Below are positions 29,073 to 37,570 of a DNA stretch of 64,000 nucleotides, in pieces. Location of the stretch: contig NZ_CP150254.1 in the NCBI RefSeq assembly GCF_037975445.1, positions 1,610,001 to 1,674,000 on the forward strand. The letters run 5' to 3'. Numbering within the stretch: position 1 is the stretch's first letter; every line of letters begins with the position of its first letter. The notes beneath the pieces are model-generated. The model saw nothing but the letters and a program-made list of their open reading frames with translations. It did no database searches and had not been told where the DNA came from. The DNA comes from Peribacillus sp. FSL P2-0133 (GTDB taxonomy: Bacteria > Bacillota > Bacilli > Bacillales > DSM-1321). The position numbers and the translations under genes were made by a program.

Positions 29073-29116
29073 CAATCATTAAGAATCGGGAATTTCGTCA
29101 AAATAGGAGGATTGTC

Positions 29117-30274
29117 ATGTTGGAGTTTGATTCTAATCTAGAACAATTAGCAACGATAAAAGTAATAGGTGTTGGCGGCGGCGGAAACAATGCGGTAAAC
29201 AGAATGATCGAGCATGGTGTACAGGGTGTTGAGTTTATTTCTGTCAATACTGACGCACAGGCTCTTAATCTATCAAAAGCAGAAATCAAAATGCAAATCG
29301 GTGGAAAGCTTACTCGTGGTTTGGGAGCAGGTGCCAATCCCGAGGTAGGAAAAAAAGCTGCTGAAGAAAGCAAAGAGCAGATTGAAGAAGCGCTTAAAGG
29401 TGCCGATATGGTTTTCGTAACTGCTGGAATGGGCGGCGGTACAGGAACAGGGGCTGCTCCTGTCATAGCGGGCATCGCTAAAGATCTAGGGGCTCTTACA
29501 GTGGGTGTAGTTACACGTCCATTTACTTTCGAAGGCCGAAAACGTGCAACACAGGCACAAGGCGGCATTTCATCCATGAAGGAATCGGTTGACACACTGA
29601 TCGTCATTCCGAACGACCGCCTCCTTGAAATCGTCGATAAAAGCACGCCGATGCTTGAAGCATTCCGTGAAGCCGATAATGTACTTCGTCAAGGTGTACA
29701 AGGGATTTCAGATTTAATTGCTGTTCCAGGTCTTATTAACTTGGACTTTGCCGATGTGAAGACAATCATGTCCAACAAAGGTTCCGCACTTATGGGAATC
29801 GGGATTTCCTCAGGGGAAAACCGTGCGGCGGAAGCGGCGAAAAAAGCCATTTCCAGTCCGTTGCTTGAAACATCGATTGATGGTGCCCAAGGCGTACTGA
29901 TGAATATTACAGGTGGCACGAACCTAAGTCTTTTTGAAGTCCAGGAAGCGGCCGATATCGTGGCTACTGCATCCGATCAAGACGTCAACATGATTTTTGG
30001 TTCTGTTATCAATGAAAACCTTAAAGATGAAATCGTCGTTACGGTAATTGCAACAGGCTTTAACGAGGTTGAAGCTTCAATACGGCCTACTGGACGTCCA
30101 ACACTCGGACAACAGCAGCAATCAAGACCTCAGACACAACAAACGCCACAGCCAAACGTGAAGCGTGAAGTGAAGAGAGAAGAAGTCAATGAACAGCCTG
30201 CACGTAATGCCAATCAAGGTGATGAGGCCCTGGATATTCCAACCTTCCTCCGTAACCGTAATAGACGCCGTTAA
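29117..30274 (+). CDS. ftsZ: Cell division protein FtsZ
   Basis: FtsZ is the tubulin-like GTPase that forms the division ring. The 385-residue product contains the nucleotide-binding [13 protein letters not shown] at the N-terminus, the tubulin signature GGGTGTG in [13 protein letters not shown] (about residue 105) and the T7-loop NLDFADV with its catalytic aspartate. After a Q/P-rich linker (about 315-365) comes the C-terminal peptide [13 protein letters not shown], which binds FtsA, SepF and other partners. Start ATG follows AGGAGG. A terminator and a TnpB insertion follow. Confidence 0.98.
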   Translation: MLEFDSNLEQLATIKVIGVGGGGNNAVNRMIEHGVQGVEFISVNTDAQALNLSKAEIKMQIGGKLTRGLGAGANPEVGKKAAEESKEQIEEALKGADMVFVTAGMGGGTGTGAAPVIAGIAKDLGALTVGVVTRPFTFEGRKRATQAQGGISSMKESVDTLIVIPNDRLLEIVDKSTPMLEAFREADNVLRQGVQGISDLIAVPGLINLDFADVKTIMSNKGSALMGIGISSGENRAAEAAKKAISSPLLETSIDGAQGVLMNITGGTNLSLFEVQEAADIVATASDQDVNMIFGSVINENLKDEIVVTVIATGFNEVEASIRPTGRPTLGQQQQSRPQTQQTPQPNVKREVKREEVNEQPARNANQGDEALDIPTFLRNRNRRR

Positions 30275-30288
30275 TATCGACGTCATAT

Positions 30289-30316
30289 GCCGTTCCCATT
30301 TGGGGACGGTTTTTTG
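30289..30316 (+). terminator. Intrinsic terminator after ftsZ
   Basis: CCGTTCCC (30290-30297) pairs with GGGGACGG (30302-30309), one G-T pair, 4-base loop and six Ts. Confidence 0.9.
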
Positions 30317-30367
30317 TCGTTAATAATGTGAACTCTTAAAAGCAATTGATCGACCTTACGGTCTGAT

Positions 30368-31773
30368 TGAAGTGGGGGATTCCTAAGAACATTAGCCTAT
30401 TGGCCAAATTTTAATTAGGCTATCCCCGTAGTTCCTACGGTTAGAAGCCTTATGGCTTCGTTCATTAGATTGAGTCCTGCGTTAATATCTCGATCGTGGT
30501 GAGTAGAACAAGAAGGACAATCCCATTCACGAAGATTAAGATGTTTAACGTCTTTATTTTGGTACCCGCAGCTAGAACACAGTTGGCTAGAAGCAAAAGT
30601 TTTAGATACGGACACGATTTGTTTACCATACCATTTTGCTTTGTATTCCAACATTTGTTTGAATTGGTACCAAGATACTTCACTAATCGCTTTAGCTAGT
30701 TTGTGATCTTTCATCATATTGGACACTTGCAAGTCTTCCATTCCAATAACATCGTGGTTTTTGATGATTTCGGTTGAGACTTTATGTAAGTAATCCATTC
30801 GGGCATTTGAAATTTTTTCGTGTAGGATGGCCACTTTTCGTTTTTGTTTTTGATAATTTTTGGCTTCAGCCAATGGTTTATTTTGATTCAAGGCTATTTC
30901 TTGTCGCCTTGAAAGAATTCGTTGTGCTTTGGCCAATTTTTTTTCGACCGTTCCGAAGAACTTTGGGTTTTGATAAACCGTACCATCTGAAAGAATGGCA
31001 AAATTCTTCAAACCAACATCTACACCGCACGAACGATTCGTTTTAGGAAGTACTTGTACATTGGTTTCCGCTAAAACAGAAATGAAATATTTACCCGAAG
31101 GGTTCCGCCTGATTGTTGCATTGATGATTCGCCCTTCGACCTCGCGGCTTTTAGCAAAACGAACTAAACCGAGTTTTGGCAATTTAATTTGGTTTCCAAA
31201 CATTCCGATATTTCCATTCGTATGTTTAGTCGTGTAGGATTGGACCGGATTCTTTTTCGATTTGAAGCGTGGAGACTTGTTTTGTTTTTTATAATATCGA
31301 CTATAGGAATCTGCTAAATTTTCTACTGATTTCTGTAAGGCTATACTGTCTACTTCTTTTAGGAAAGAATACTCTTTCTTTAAAGCTGGAAGTTCTTTGA
31401 TTGTTGCATATTTATTCAGAAAAGAACCTTTCCATTCATTAGAGGGTAATTGGCCGTTTTGCTTCATTTCTTCACAGATATACCAGTAGGCATCTTTCTC
31501 ATTTTGCTTGCCTAAAAAGAAGTTATAGACAAAACGGGAGCAGCCGATCGTTTTATTGATGAGAACTAGTTGTTCTTTCGTTGGATAGATTCGAAATTTA
31601 TAAGCCTTGTTTACGACCATTGGTTCACCCCTTTATAGTTATTATCATTCAGGGAACGTATGTTTGTCAAAAGATTACTTTGGATTATGCCAACCGCCAT
31701 TCATCTCCCCTTACCGTTGGACTCTCGCCCTTCACACGCTTGAAGAGGGAGTCTTCTGGAGGGAAATGATAAA
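30368..31773 (-). mobile_element. TnpB-only insertion sequence (IS200/IS605 or IS607 type)
   Basis: A stand-alone tnpB with structured ends and no tnpA, inserted between ftsZ and spoIIGA. The left end (upstream of tnpB, high coordinates) carries an imperfect hairpin, GACTC..CTTCA (31720-31734) with TGAAG..GAGTC (31741-31753). The right end has TAGCCTA/TAGGCTA (30393-30399 and 30416-30422), overlapping the tnpB stop, then the C-rich string GAATCCCCCACTTCAA read on the minus strand. Boundaries are approximate. TTTAT (31769-31773) or TTTAA (31777-31781) on the minus strand are candidate target motifs at the left junction. No target duplication was seen, as expected for these elements. Confidence 0.75.
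30415..31620 (-). CDS. tnpB: RNA-guided nuclease TnpB
   Basis: A 401-residue TnpB, ancestor-type of Cas12, which in characterised elements cuts DNA under guidance of an RNA made from the element's right end. All three RuvC acidic residues are present: Asp201 in [10 protein letters not shown], Glu295 in GMEDLQV and Asp378 in [11 protein letters not shown]. The zinc finger is intact (Cys348, Cys351, Cys368, Cys371), as is the N-terminal helix-turn-helix-like region [14 protein letters not shown] is preceded by AAAGGGGTGA. The gene therefore looks functional, although tnpA is missing and any mobility would depend on a transposase supplied elsewhere. Confidence 0.95.
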   Translation of the reverse strand: MVVNKAYKFRIYPTKEQLVLINKTIGCSRFVYNFFLGKQNEKDAYWYICEEMKQNGQLPSNEWKGSFLNKYATIKELPALKKEYSFLKEVDSIALQKSVENLADSYSRYYKKQNKSPRFKSKKNPVQSYTTKHTNGNIGMFGNQIKLPKLGLVRFAKSREVEGRIINATIRRNPSGKYFISVLAETNVQVLPKTNRSCGVDVGLKNFAILSDGTVYQNPKFFGTVEKKLAKAQRILSRRQEIALNQNKPLAEAKNYQKQKRKVAILHEKISNARMDYLHKVSTEIIKNHDVIGMEDLQVSNMMKDHKLAKAISEVSWYQFKQMLEYKAKWYGKQIVSVSKTFASSQLCSSCGYQNKDVKHLNLREWDCPSCSTHHDRDINAGLNLMNEAIRLLTVGTTGIA

Positions 31774-31882
31774 TTATTAAACTTTTATAACATAAATCGA
31801 CAGAAGTAAAAGGGAGCAGGATAGTCTCTAAGACGGTATTGAAAATATCAATGGCTGTTTTTCTACAAAAAGGGTAAAAATG

Positions 31883-31907
31883 ACTGAAAAACTCTTAAGT
31901 TTTCAGT
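31883..31907. repeat. Inverted repeat upstream of the spoIIG promoter
   Basis: ACTGAAAA (31883-31890) and TTTTCAGT (31900-31907) form a near-perfect inverted repeat ending eight bases before the putative -35. It could be an operator or a weak hairpin; it has no T-run. Confidence 0.6.
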
Positions 31908-31914
31908 ACAAAAA

Positions 31915-31948
31915 GTGACACACTTTCTAAGGGCAGGTACGCTATACT
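31915..31948 (+). promoter_or_regulatory. spoIIG-type promoter with a 22-bp spacer
   Basis: GTGACA (31915-31920) and TATACT (31943-31948) are separated by 22 bp. The B. subtilis spoIIG promoter is known for just such a 22-bp spacing, which makes it dependent on phosphorylated Spo0A. A one-mismatch Spo0A box (ATCGACA, complement of TGTCGAT) lies at 31796-31802. The rest of the 31774-31991 stretch shows only the inverted repeat at 31883-31907. Confidence 0.65.
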
Positions 31949-31991
31949 TTTTGCTAGTGGAAGGTTTGTTAATAAAAGGAGGGGAGGGTGT

Positions 31992-32918
31992 TTGACTTTA
32001 TATTTAGATGTGATCTGGTTGTTGAATTGGTTATTTGACTGCCTCCTTTTATATTGGACCGCAATCATTCTTAAACGAAGGGTAGCTCTTTGGCGGGTAT
32101 GCATCGGCGGGTTGATTGGTTCCTTCATTATCGTATTGGCATTCACTCCTTTTTATGCAATTGCCGACCGAGTGTACATGAAGATTTTAGTATCCCTTGT
32201 CATGGTGCTGGCAACCTTTGGGTTTAATAGGTTGAAACTTTTCATGAAATCGGTGGCCACTTTATATTTCGTGACGTTTTTATCGGGAGGAATCCTTCTG
32301 GGACTTCACTACTTATTTGAATTCCAAATCGTGTCCAAGGACCCTGGTCAATATGCAGGAATCAACCGTTTTGGCGACCCTGTCAGCTGGATATTCGTAA
32401 TGATCGGGTTCCCGCTCGCATGGCAATTTTCCAAGCGAACACTAGAAGGGATGGAGATGACCAAGCTTACACATGAACAAATGGTTTCAGTCTCGGTTAA
32501 AATCTCTGACTTTGAAGGGGAATTTCATGGATTGGTGGATAGCGGCAATCAACTATATGATCCGATTACACGCTCCCCAGTCATGATCATCTCTCTTTCA
32601 GGAGGGGAAACAGGAATTCCGGACGATATGCTAGAACTCTTTAAAAATCCTGATAACCTGATAAGTCAGGAAACGCAGCCCGAATATTCATGGACAGGAA
32701 GAATGCGTGTCATCCCTTATAAAGTCGTGGGCCATGAACATCAGCTGTTAACCGCAATCAAACCGGATTACATTAAAATCATTCAAGGAGAAAAAGAATT
32801 TCATGTCAAGCAGGGTCTCGTTTCGTTTACCTTTCAGCAACTCTCTCCCGACAATAGCTATCAATCTATCGTTCACCCGAAAATGTTAACCGGGATACCG
32901 GTGCAAAATGCCTCCTGA
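31992..32918 (+). CDS. spoIIGA: Sigma-E factor processing peptidase SpoIIGA
   Basis: SpoIIGA is the membrane aspartic protease that cleaves pro-sigma-E in the mother cell after activation by SpoIIR. Five N-terminal transmembrane helices (to about residue 150) precede a retroviral-like protease domain. The catalytic motif reads GLVDSGNQLYDP, with Asp183 at the same number as the B. subtilis active-site aspartate. The start is TTG 31992, set by GGGGAGGG directly upstream; the 308-residue length fits the family. It is followed 58 bp later by its substrate gene sigE, as in B. subtilis. Confidence 0.95.
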   Translation: MTLYLDVIWLLNWLFDCLLLYWTAIILKRRVALWRVCIGGLIGSFIIVLAFTPFYAIADRVYMKILVSLVMVLATFGFNRLKLFMKSVATLYFVTFLSGGILLGLHYLFEFQIVSKDPGQYAGINRFGDPVSWIFVMIGFPLAWQFSKRTLEGMEMTKLTHEQMVSVSVKISDFEGEFHGLVDSGNQLYDPITRSPVMIISLSGGETGIPDDMLELFKNPDNLISQETQPEYSWTGRMRVIPYKVVGHEHQLLTAIKPDYIKIIQGEKEFHVKQGLVSFTFQQLSPDNSYQSIVHPKMLTGIPVQNAS

Positions 32919-32976
32919 ACCATCAATTCACTCTTTAATTTGACCCATAATCCGTTTATTAGAAGGGAGAATTATT

Positions 32977-33696
32977 TTGAAGAAATTCATTCTTCGGCTC
33001 ACTTATTTTTGGTACAAACTATTGTTCAAGCTCGGATTGAAAACGGACGAAATATTTTATATAGGAGGGAGTGAGGCACTGCCCCCGCCCCTTTCGAAGG
33101 AAGAAGAGGCAATACTGATCAATAAATTACCGAATGGCGATGAAGCTGCACGCTCGATCTTGATTGAACGTAATTTAAGGCTGGTGGTTTATATTGCCAG
33201 GAAATTCGAAAATACTGGCATCAATATTGAGGATTTAATCAGCATTGGAACCATAGGTTTGATCAAAGCTGTGAATACATTCAATCCTGAGAAGAAAATA
33301 AAACTCGCTACATATGCTTCGAGATGCATCGAGAATGAAATATTAATGTATTTACGCAGAAATAACAAAATCCGTTCTGAAGTTTCTTTTGATGAACCCC
33401 TGAATATTGATTGGGATGGAAATGAACTTCTGTTATCCGATGTACTTGGAACGGACGATGACATTATCACGAAAGACCTTGAGGCAAATGTTGACCGTAA
33501 GCTGCTGACAAAAGCACTTACACAGTTATCCGAACGTGAAAAACAGATAATGGAACTCCGTTTTGGGCTTGCAGGCGGAGAAGAAAAAACCCAAAAGGAC
33601 GTTGCCGACATGCTGGGGATTTCCCAATCTTACATTTCACGTTTGGAAAAAAGGATTATTAAGAGGCTTCGTAAAGAATTTAATAAAATGGTGTAA
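32977..33696 (+). CDS. sigE: RNA polymerase sporulation sigma factor pro-sigma-E
   Basis: Sigma-E directs early mother-cell transcription. The 239-residue precursor starts with an amphipathic pro-sequence ([20 protein letters not shown]) that holds it at the membrane until SpoIIGA removes roughly the first 27-29 residues. Region 2 is seen as [18 protein letters not shown] and [16 protein letters not shown]; region 4 as [13 protein letters not shown] and [25 protein letters not shown]. Start is TTG 32977 after AGAAGGGAGAA. The core regions are nearly identical to B. subtilis; divergence is concentrated in the pro-sequence. Confidence 0.97.
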   Translation: MKKFILRLTYFWYKLLFKLGLKTDEIFYIGGSEALPPPLSKEEEAILINKLPNGDEAARSILIERNLRLVVYIARKFENTGINIEDLISIGTIGLIKAVNTFNPEKKIKLATYASRCIENEILMYLRRNNKIRSEVSFDEPLNIDWDGNELLLSDVLGTDDDIITKDLEANVDRKLLTKALTQLSEREKQIMELRFGLAGGEEKTQKDVADMLGISQSYISRLEKRIIKRLRKEFNKMV

Positions 33697-33780
33697 AAAA
33701 ATAAAGTGCTTAAATGTCAATCAAATCAATACTTTGGTAGCTATATTGAAAAATAATGGGGATTTTCTGTTCTAGCCATG

Positions 33781-33810
33781 TGCATATTTTTTCCTCCCGC
33801 GGAAATACTG
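33781..33810 (+). promoter_or_regulatory. Sigma-F-type promoter for sigG
   Basis: TGCATA (33781-33786), 14-bp spacer, GGAAATACTG (33801-33810). This fits the forespore sigma-F pattern (WGCATA and GGnnAnAnT), and B. subtilis sigG is first transcribed by sigma-F. The start codon is about 37 bp downstream. Sigma-G recognises similar sites, so autoregulation is possible. Confidence 0.7.
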
Positions 33811-33846
33811 TTTTTTGTACAGCGCTCCTGTGAGGAGGGAATAATT

Positions 33847-34626
33847 TTGTCTCGTAATAAGGTTGAAATCTGCGGTGTGGATACATCAAAATTACCGGTT
33901 TTAAAGAATGAAGAAATGAGAAAACTCTTTAAAGAACTGCAAGATGGCGATATTTCAGCAAGAGAGAAACTGGTAAACGGGAATCTTCGACTCGTTCTAA
34001 GCGTCATTCAACGCTTCAACAATCGGGGAGAGTATGTAGATGATCTATTTCAGGTAGGCTGTATAGGGTTGATGAAGTCGATAGATAACTTTGACCTAGG
34101 TCAAAATGTTAAGTTTTCAACGTATGCTGTTCCGATGATTATTGGAGAAATCAGAAGATATCTTCGTGACAATAATCCGATTCGGGTATCCCGTTCTTTA
34201 AGAGACATCGCTTACAAAGCTTTGCAGGTAAAAGAAAAGCTCATAAGCCAGACCCTTCGTGAGCCGACAGCTGAAGAAATCGCCAAGGTGTTGGAAGTAC
34301 CTCATGAAGAAATTGTTTTTGCACTAGATGCTATACAAGATCCAGTTTCACTTTTTGAACCGATTTATAATGATGGCGGGGATCCGATTTATGTACTCGA
34401 CCAACTAAGTGATGAAAAAAATAAAGATAGTACCTGGATTGATGAAATAGCTATAAATGAAGGCATGAGACGGTTGAATGACCGGGAAAAAATGATCCTT
34501 CGCAAACGGTTTTTCCAAGGGAAGACGCAAATGGAGGTAGCCGAGGAAATCGGCATTTCACAAGCACAGGTCTCCCGATTGGAAAAAGCGGCAATCAAAC
34601 AAATGAATAAAAATATCCAACAGTAG
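33847..34626 (+). CDS. sigG: RNA polymerase sporulation sigma factor sigma-G
   Basis: Sigma-G drives late forespore genes. From TTG 33847 (GAGGAGGGA just upstream) the product has 259 residues, starting MSRNKVEICGVDTSKLP as in B. subtilis. Region 2 appears as DDLFQVGCIGLMKSIDNFDL and YAVPMIIGEIRRYLRD; region 4 as DREKMILRKRFFQGKTQMEVAEEIGISQAQVSRLEK. An in-frame ATG at 33778 was rejected because it lies inside the sigma-F promoter. Separated from sigE by 150 bp with its own promoter. Confidence 0.97.
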   Translation: MSRNKVEICGVDTSKLPVLKNEEMRKLFKELQDGDISAREKLVNGNLRLVLSVIQRFNNRGEYVDDLFQVGCIGLMKSIDNFDLGQNVKFSTYAVPMIIGEIRRYLRDNNPIRVSRSLRDIAYKALQVKEKLISQTLREPTAEEIAKVLEVPHEEIVFALDAIQDPVSLFEPIYNDGGDPIYVLDQLSDEKNKDSTWIDEIAINEGMRRLNDREKMILRKRFFQGKTQMEVAEEIGISQAQVSRLEKAAIKQMNKNIQQ

Positions 34627-34646
34627 AAGCTGAGCATGAGAAAAAG

Positions 34647-34716
34647 TTAGCTGAAGCGGGTAGGGCATAAATGTCAATACCCGCTTAAAGCTACTTATCC
34701 ATAGCGGCTTTTTTAT
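34647..34716 (+). terminator. Compound hairpin/terminator after sigG
   Basis: TAGCT-GAAGCGGGTA pairs with TACCCGCTT-AAGCTA (34678-34693) in a long stem, followed by a second weaker hairpin that ends in GCGGC and six Ts (34709-34714). AAGCTA is shared between the first stem's end and the second hairpin, so the two may be alternative folds. Confidence 0.65.
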
Positions 34717-34854
34717 TTTGTTGAAAATCCCTTCCGGAAGGGATCGTGATCGAATGGACGTTTATTTATCGTATTCTTCATCCTTGAGCGCATCATGTCA
34801 TATACATAGGAATAGGACCTTCATCTATGATGAAATTTTGAGGAGCTGAGTGAT

Positions 34855-35124
34855 GTGACCAGGATTTCCGAATTTCAAATTAAGGATATCGTCAATATAG
34901 CGGATGGTAAGAAATTAGGTAATATGTCAGATCTTGAAATCAATACGGCCACGGGGAAAATAGAGGCCATCATTGTTTCAAATGGAACTAGGTTGATGGG
35001 TTTTTTTGGCAGGGAACAGGATATTGTGATCCCATGGCGTAAAATAAAAAAAATCGGTGCAGATGTCATACTTGTTGAGCATCAGACTGTTTTTCAAGCC
35101 GAAGTGAAAGATGAACGGTTTTAA
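34855..35124 (+). CDS. ylmC: PRC-barrel protein YlmC/YmxH
   Basis: An 89-residue PRC-barrel domain protein of the YlmC/YmxH sporulation-associated family (RISEFQIKDIVNIADGKKLG.., FFGREQDIVIPW). The family is present mainly in spore formers, but its molecular role is not established. The start is GTG 34855 after GAGGAGCTGAG; an ATG two bases upstream runs immediately into a stop. It lies between sigG and the ylmD-sepF group. Confidence 0.85.
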   Translation: MTRISEFQIKDIVNIADGKKLGNMSDLEINTATGKIEAIIVSNGTRLMGFFGREQDIVIPWRKIKKIGADVILVEHQTVFQAEVKDERF

Positions 35125-35179
35125 AGGTGCGTGGCACAAATATATGATACACTAGACTAAAAATAAAGAGGTTTATAGC

Positions 35180-36007
35180 ATGAAAGAGCCATTTGTTTTA
35201 ATAAAAGACCAATATATGCTCATTGACAGCTGGAGACAAAAAAATCTCCAGCTCGTAGCGGGCTTCACCACAAAAAATGGGGGAGTCAGTACAGGTGATT
35301 TTCAAACATTGAATACCGGTTTTCATGTCGGTGATAAACTTGAAGATGTACAGGGAAACCGCAGTATTATAGCTGATAAGCTGACGTTTCCGCTTAATGA
35401 ATGGATAGGCGCCGAGCAGACACATGAAACGAAAATCCATCAAGTTACCAGCCGCGATGGCGGGAGAGGTGCTACGGATTATGATTCAGCCTTTAAAGCG
35501 ACTGACGGATTCTATACGAAGGACCAAAACGCTCTATTGACCCTTTGCTATGCAGACTGCGTGCCCTTATACTTTCTTGCTCCGGCACATGGTATGATTG
35601 GGGTGGCACATGCTGGATGGAAGGGTACGGTTTATGGAATTGCACGGAAAATGGTTGAGGCATGGCTGAGTGAGGGTATAAAAGCAAGTGAGATATTTGC
35701 TGTTATTGGACCGTCGATTTGTTCAAAGTGCTATGTAGTTGATGATTATGTCATGGATTTAGTGCAGAATATGCTGGTAGATATTGACGAAAAGCCCTAT
35801 AATTTAATCAGTGAAGGACAATATCAGTTAGACCTTAAGCAACTTAATGCATTGATTCTTCAAAAATCAGGAATTCCAAAAAGTCAGATCGACGTTACAT
35901 CATACTGTACAAGCTGTGATCATGAATTGTTTTTTTCACATCGCCGTGATAACGGGAAGACAGGCAGATTGATGAGTTTTATCGGTTGGAAGGAGGATTT
36001 AGAGTAA
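35180..36007 (+). CDS. ylmD: YlmD: purine nucleoside phosphorylase/laccase-domain (YfiH family) protein
   Basis: A 275-residue YfiH/DUF152 protein. Metal-binding and active-site landmarks are visible: TKNGGVSTG.., [13 protein letters not shown] (His about residue 80), [11 protein letters not shown] and [13 protein letters not shown] (Cys about 119 and His about 139), and [16 protein letters not shown]. Relatives act on purine nucleosides (phosphorolysis and deamination) through a zinc-centred site; older annotations call them polyphenol oxidases. ATG follows AAAGAGG. First gene of the ylmD-ylmE-sepF-ylmG cluster. Confidence 0.88.
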   Translation: MKEPFVLIKDQYMLIDSWRQKNLQLVAGFTTKNGGVSTGDFQTLNTGFHVGDKLEDVQGNRSIIADKLTFPLNEWIGAEQTHETKIHQVTSRDGGRGATDYDSAFKATDGFYTKDQNALLTLCYADCVPLYFLAPAHGMIGVAHAGWKGTVYGIARKMVEAWLSEGIKASEIFAVIGPSICSKCYVVDDYVMDLVQNMLVDIDEKPYNLISEGQYQLDLKQLNALILQKSGIPKSQIDVTSYCTSCDHELFFSHRRDNGKTGRLMSFIGWKEDLE

Positions 36008-36009
36008 CA

Positions 36010-36681
36010 GTGAAAGTAGTGGACAATTTAAAAAACATCGAAGAAAAGATAAATAGAGCATGTGAGAATAGTGGAAGGGACCGTGAAGCGATAAAGTTGA
36101 TCGCAGTGACGAAATATGTTTCGGTCGAGAGAGCGAATGAAGCATTGGAAGCGGGAATACTTGATTTGGGTGAAAACCGTGACGAAGGGCTTTTGACTAA
36201 ATATGAAGTGCTGAAGGACAAGCCCAACTGGCATTATATCGGTTCTATGCAAACACGCAAAGTAAAGAATGTCATCGATAAAATTTCGTATATCCATTCA
36301 TTGGATCGCATTTCTTTGGCAGAAGAAATTCAAAAACGAGCAAATGAGCCGATAAACTGTTTAGTGCAGGTGAATGTTTCTGGTGAGGAATCAAAACATG
36401 GCCTGGGTCCTGAGGAGACGATGGATTTCATCAAAGGATTATCCAAGTTTGATAAGGTGAATGTTGCAGGATTGATGACAATGGCTCCACTGACCGATGA
36501 TGAACAGGTTTTGCGGGAATGCTTCCGCAAACTGAAAGGTATCCAGGTTGAAATACAAAATTTAGAGTTGAAGCATGCCCCCTGTACTGAGTTGTCCATG
36601 GGGATGTCCAATGATTTCATGATTGCCATTGAGGAAGGCGCTACAATGATCAGGATTGGTACAGCACTTGTAGGCGAATAA
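36010..36681 (+). CDS. ylmE: Pyridoxal-phosphate homeostasis protein YlmE (YggS family)
   Basis: A 223-residue alanine-racemase-like fold protein that binds PLP without known catalysis and helps balance the B6 pool. The PLP lysine lies in LIAVTKYVS (about residue 32) and the family signatures [12 protein letters not shown] and LSMGMSNDF are present. The start is GTG 36010, two bases after the ylmD stop, because the conserved MKVVDNL start matches B. subtilis; GGAAGGAGG (35989-35997) is 12 bases upstream, a somewhat long spacing. Confidence 0.92.
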   Translation: MKVVDNLKNIEEKINRACENSGRDREAIKLIAVTKYVSVERANEALEAGILDLGENRDEGLLTKYEVLKDKPNWHYIGSMQTRKVKNVIDKISYIHSLDRISLAEEIQKRANEPINCLVQVNVSGEESKHGLGPEETMDFIKGLSKFDKVNVAGLMTMAPLTDDEQVLRECFRKLKGIQVEIQNLELKHAPCTELSMGMSNDFMIAIEEGATMIRIGTALVGE

Positions 36682-36702
36682 TTTTAAGGAGGTACCCTAT
36701 AG

Positions 36703-37167
36703 ATGTCGTTCGTATCAAAATTTAAATCTTATTTCGCGCTGGATGATGAGTATGAGTACAAGGATGAAATGATGGAAGAAGAGGAGGCTGAACCAAAAGT
36801 CGTGAAGTCAGCTAAACAGCATCAGTCCGCTTCTGCAGGGAATCATGCCAATCAGAATATCGTAAGTTTGCAAAGCGTACAGAAATCTTCTAAAGTAGTA
36901 TTATTGGAGCCTCGTGCTTATGCAGAAGCCCAGGAGGTAGCTGACCATTTAAAAAACAGGCGTGCTGTAGTCGTGAACCTTCAACGAATCCAGCATGACC
37001 AAGGAAAGCGAATCATTGATTTTCTAAGTGGGACTGTTTATGCAATCAGCGGGGATATCCAAAAAATCGGAACAGATATATTCTTATGTACCCCGGACAA
37101 CGTCGATGTTTCCGGTAATATTACCGGCTTCGCCGCCGAAGAGGAGTACGAAGAAGCGAGGTGGTAA
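36703..37167 (+). CDS. sepF: Cell division protein SepF
   Basis: SepF bundles FtsZ filaments into regular rings and tethers them to the membrane. The 154-residue product has the N-terminal amphipathic membrane helix ([13 protein letters not shown]), an acidic variable linker ([11 protein letters not shown]), and the conserved C-terminal domain ([29 protein letters not shown].. to the FLSGTVYAI motif). ATG follows AAGGAGGT. It lies between ylmE and ylmG, the standard order, and complements FtsA encoded 9 kb upstream. Confidence 0.95.
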   Translation: MSFVSKFKSYFALDDEYEYKDEMMEEEEAEPKVVKSAKQHQSASAGNHANQNIVSLQSVQKSSKVVLLEPRAYAEAQEVADHLKNRRAVVVNLQRIQHDQGKRIIDFLSGTVYAISGDIQKIGTDIFLCTPDNVDVSGNITGFAAEEEYEEARW

Positions 37168-37173
37168 TGGTTA

Positions 37174-37440
37174 ATGGGTTTAGTGCTTCAGGGTTTATAT
37201 TATTTAATTGAAATTTATTCAATGGCATTAATCGGTTACATATTGATGTCATGGTTCCCCAATGCAAGGGAGACATCGATTGGTCAATTTCTGGAAAAGA
37301 TTTGCGAACCGTATTTAGAACCGTTCAGAAAGTTCATCCCGCCACTTGGCATGATTGATCTTTCACCTCTTGTGGCTTTGCTGGTACTTAATTTTGCCAG
37401 CGGTTATGGAATCAATTACTTACAGACTTTAATAGGATGA
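37174..37440 (+). CDS. ylmG: YggT family membrane protein YlmG
   Basis: An 88-residue protein with two transmembrane helices (about 4-26 and 64-84) joined by the conserved YggT loop [32 protein letters not shown] (shown in part as SWFPNARE and [13 protein letters not shown]). Function in bacteria is unsettled; chloroplast relatives affect nucleoid and division. Start ATG 37174 is seven bases after the sepF stop, with GAGGTGG upstream. Co-transcription with sepF is likely. Confidence 0.9.
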   Translation: MGLVLQGLYYLIEIYSMALIGYILMSWFPNARETSIGQFLEKICEPYLEPFRKFIPPLGMIDLSPLVALLVLNFASGYGINYLQTLIG

Positions 37441-37462
37441 TCAACAACTAACCTGACATGAT

Positions 37463-37497
37463 TACTACACAGTCGGAAGATACTCTGCTGTGTAGTA
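37463..37497. repeat. Strong inverted repeat downstream of ylmG
   Basis: TACTACACAG (37463-37472) and CTGTGTAGTA (37488-37497) match perfectly around a 15-base loop. No T-run follows, so it is a poor intrinsic terminator; it lies 23 bp past ylmG and 74 bp before ylmH. Confidence 0.75.
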
Positions 37498-37570
37498 GCA
37501 ACGCAGAGCCGTTTAATCAATTACTTATGATCGTCCATTAATTTGATAATTAAGGAGCATTTATTCAATC

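Noticed and set aside
30289..31991. CRISPR-Cas locus suggested by a Cas12-like RuvC protein
   Set aside because: The protein is a single TnpB with transposon ends; there is no repeat-spacer array and no Cas1 or Cas2.
33778..33846. In-frame ATG upstream of sigG
   Set aside because: The extra codons overlap the sigma-F-type promoter; the TTG at 33847 has a strong ribosome binding site and matches the conserved MSRNKVEICG start.
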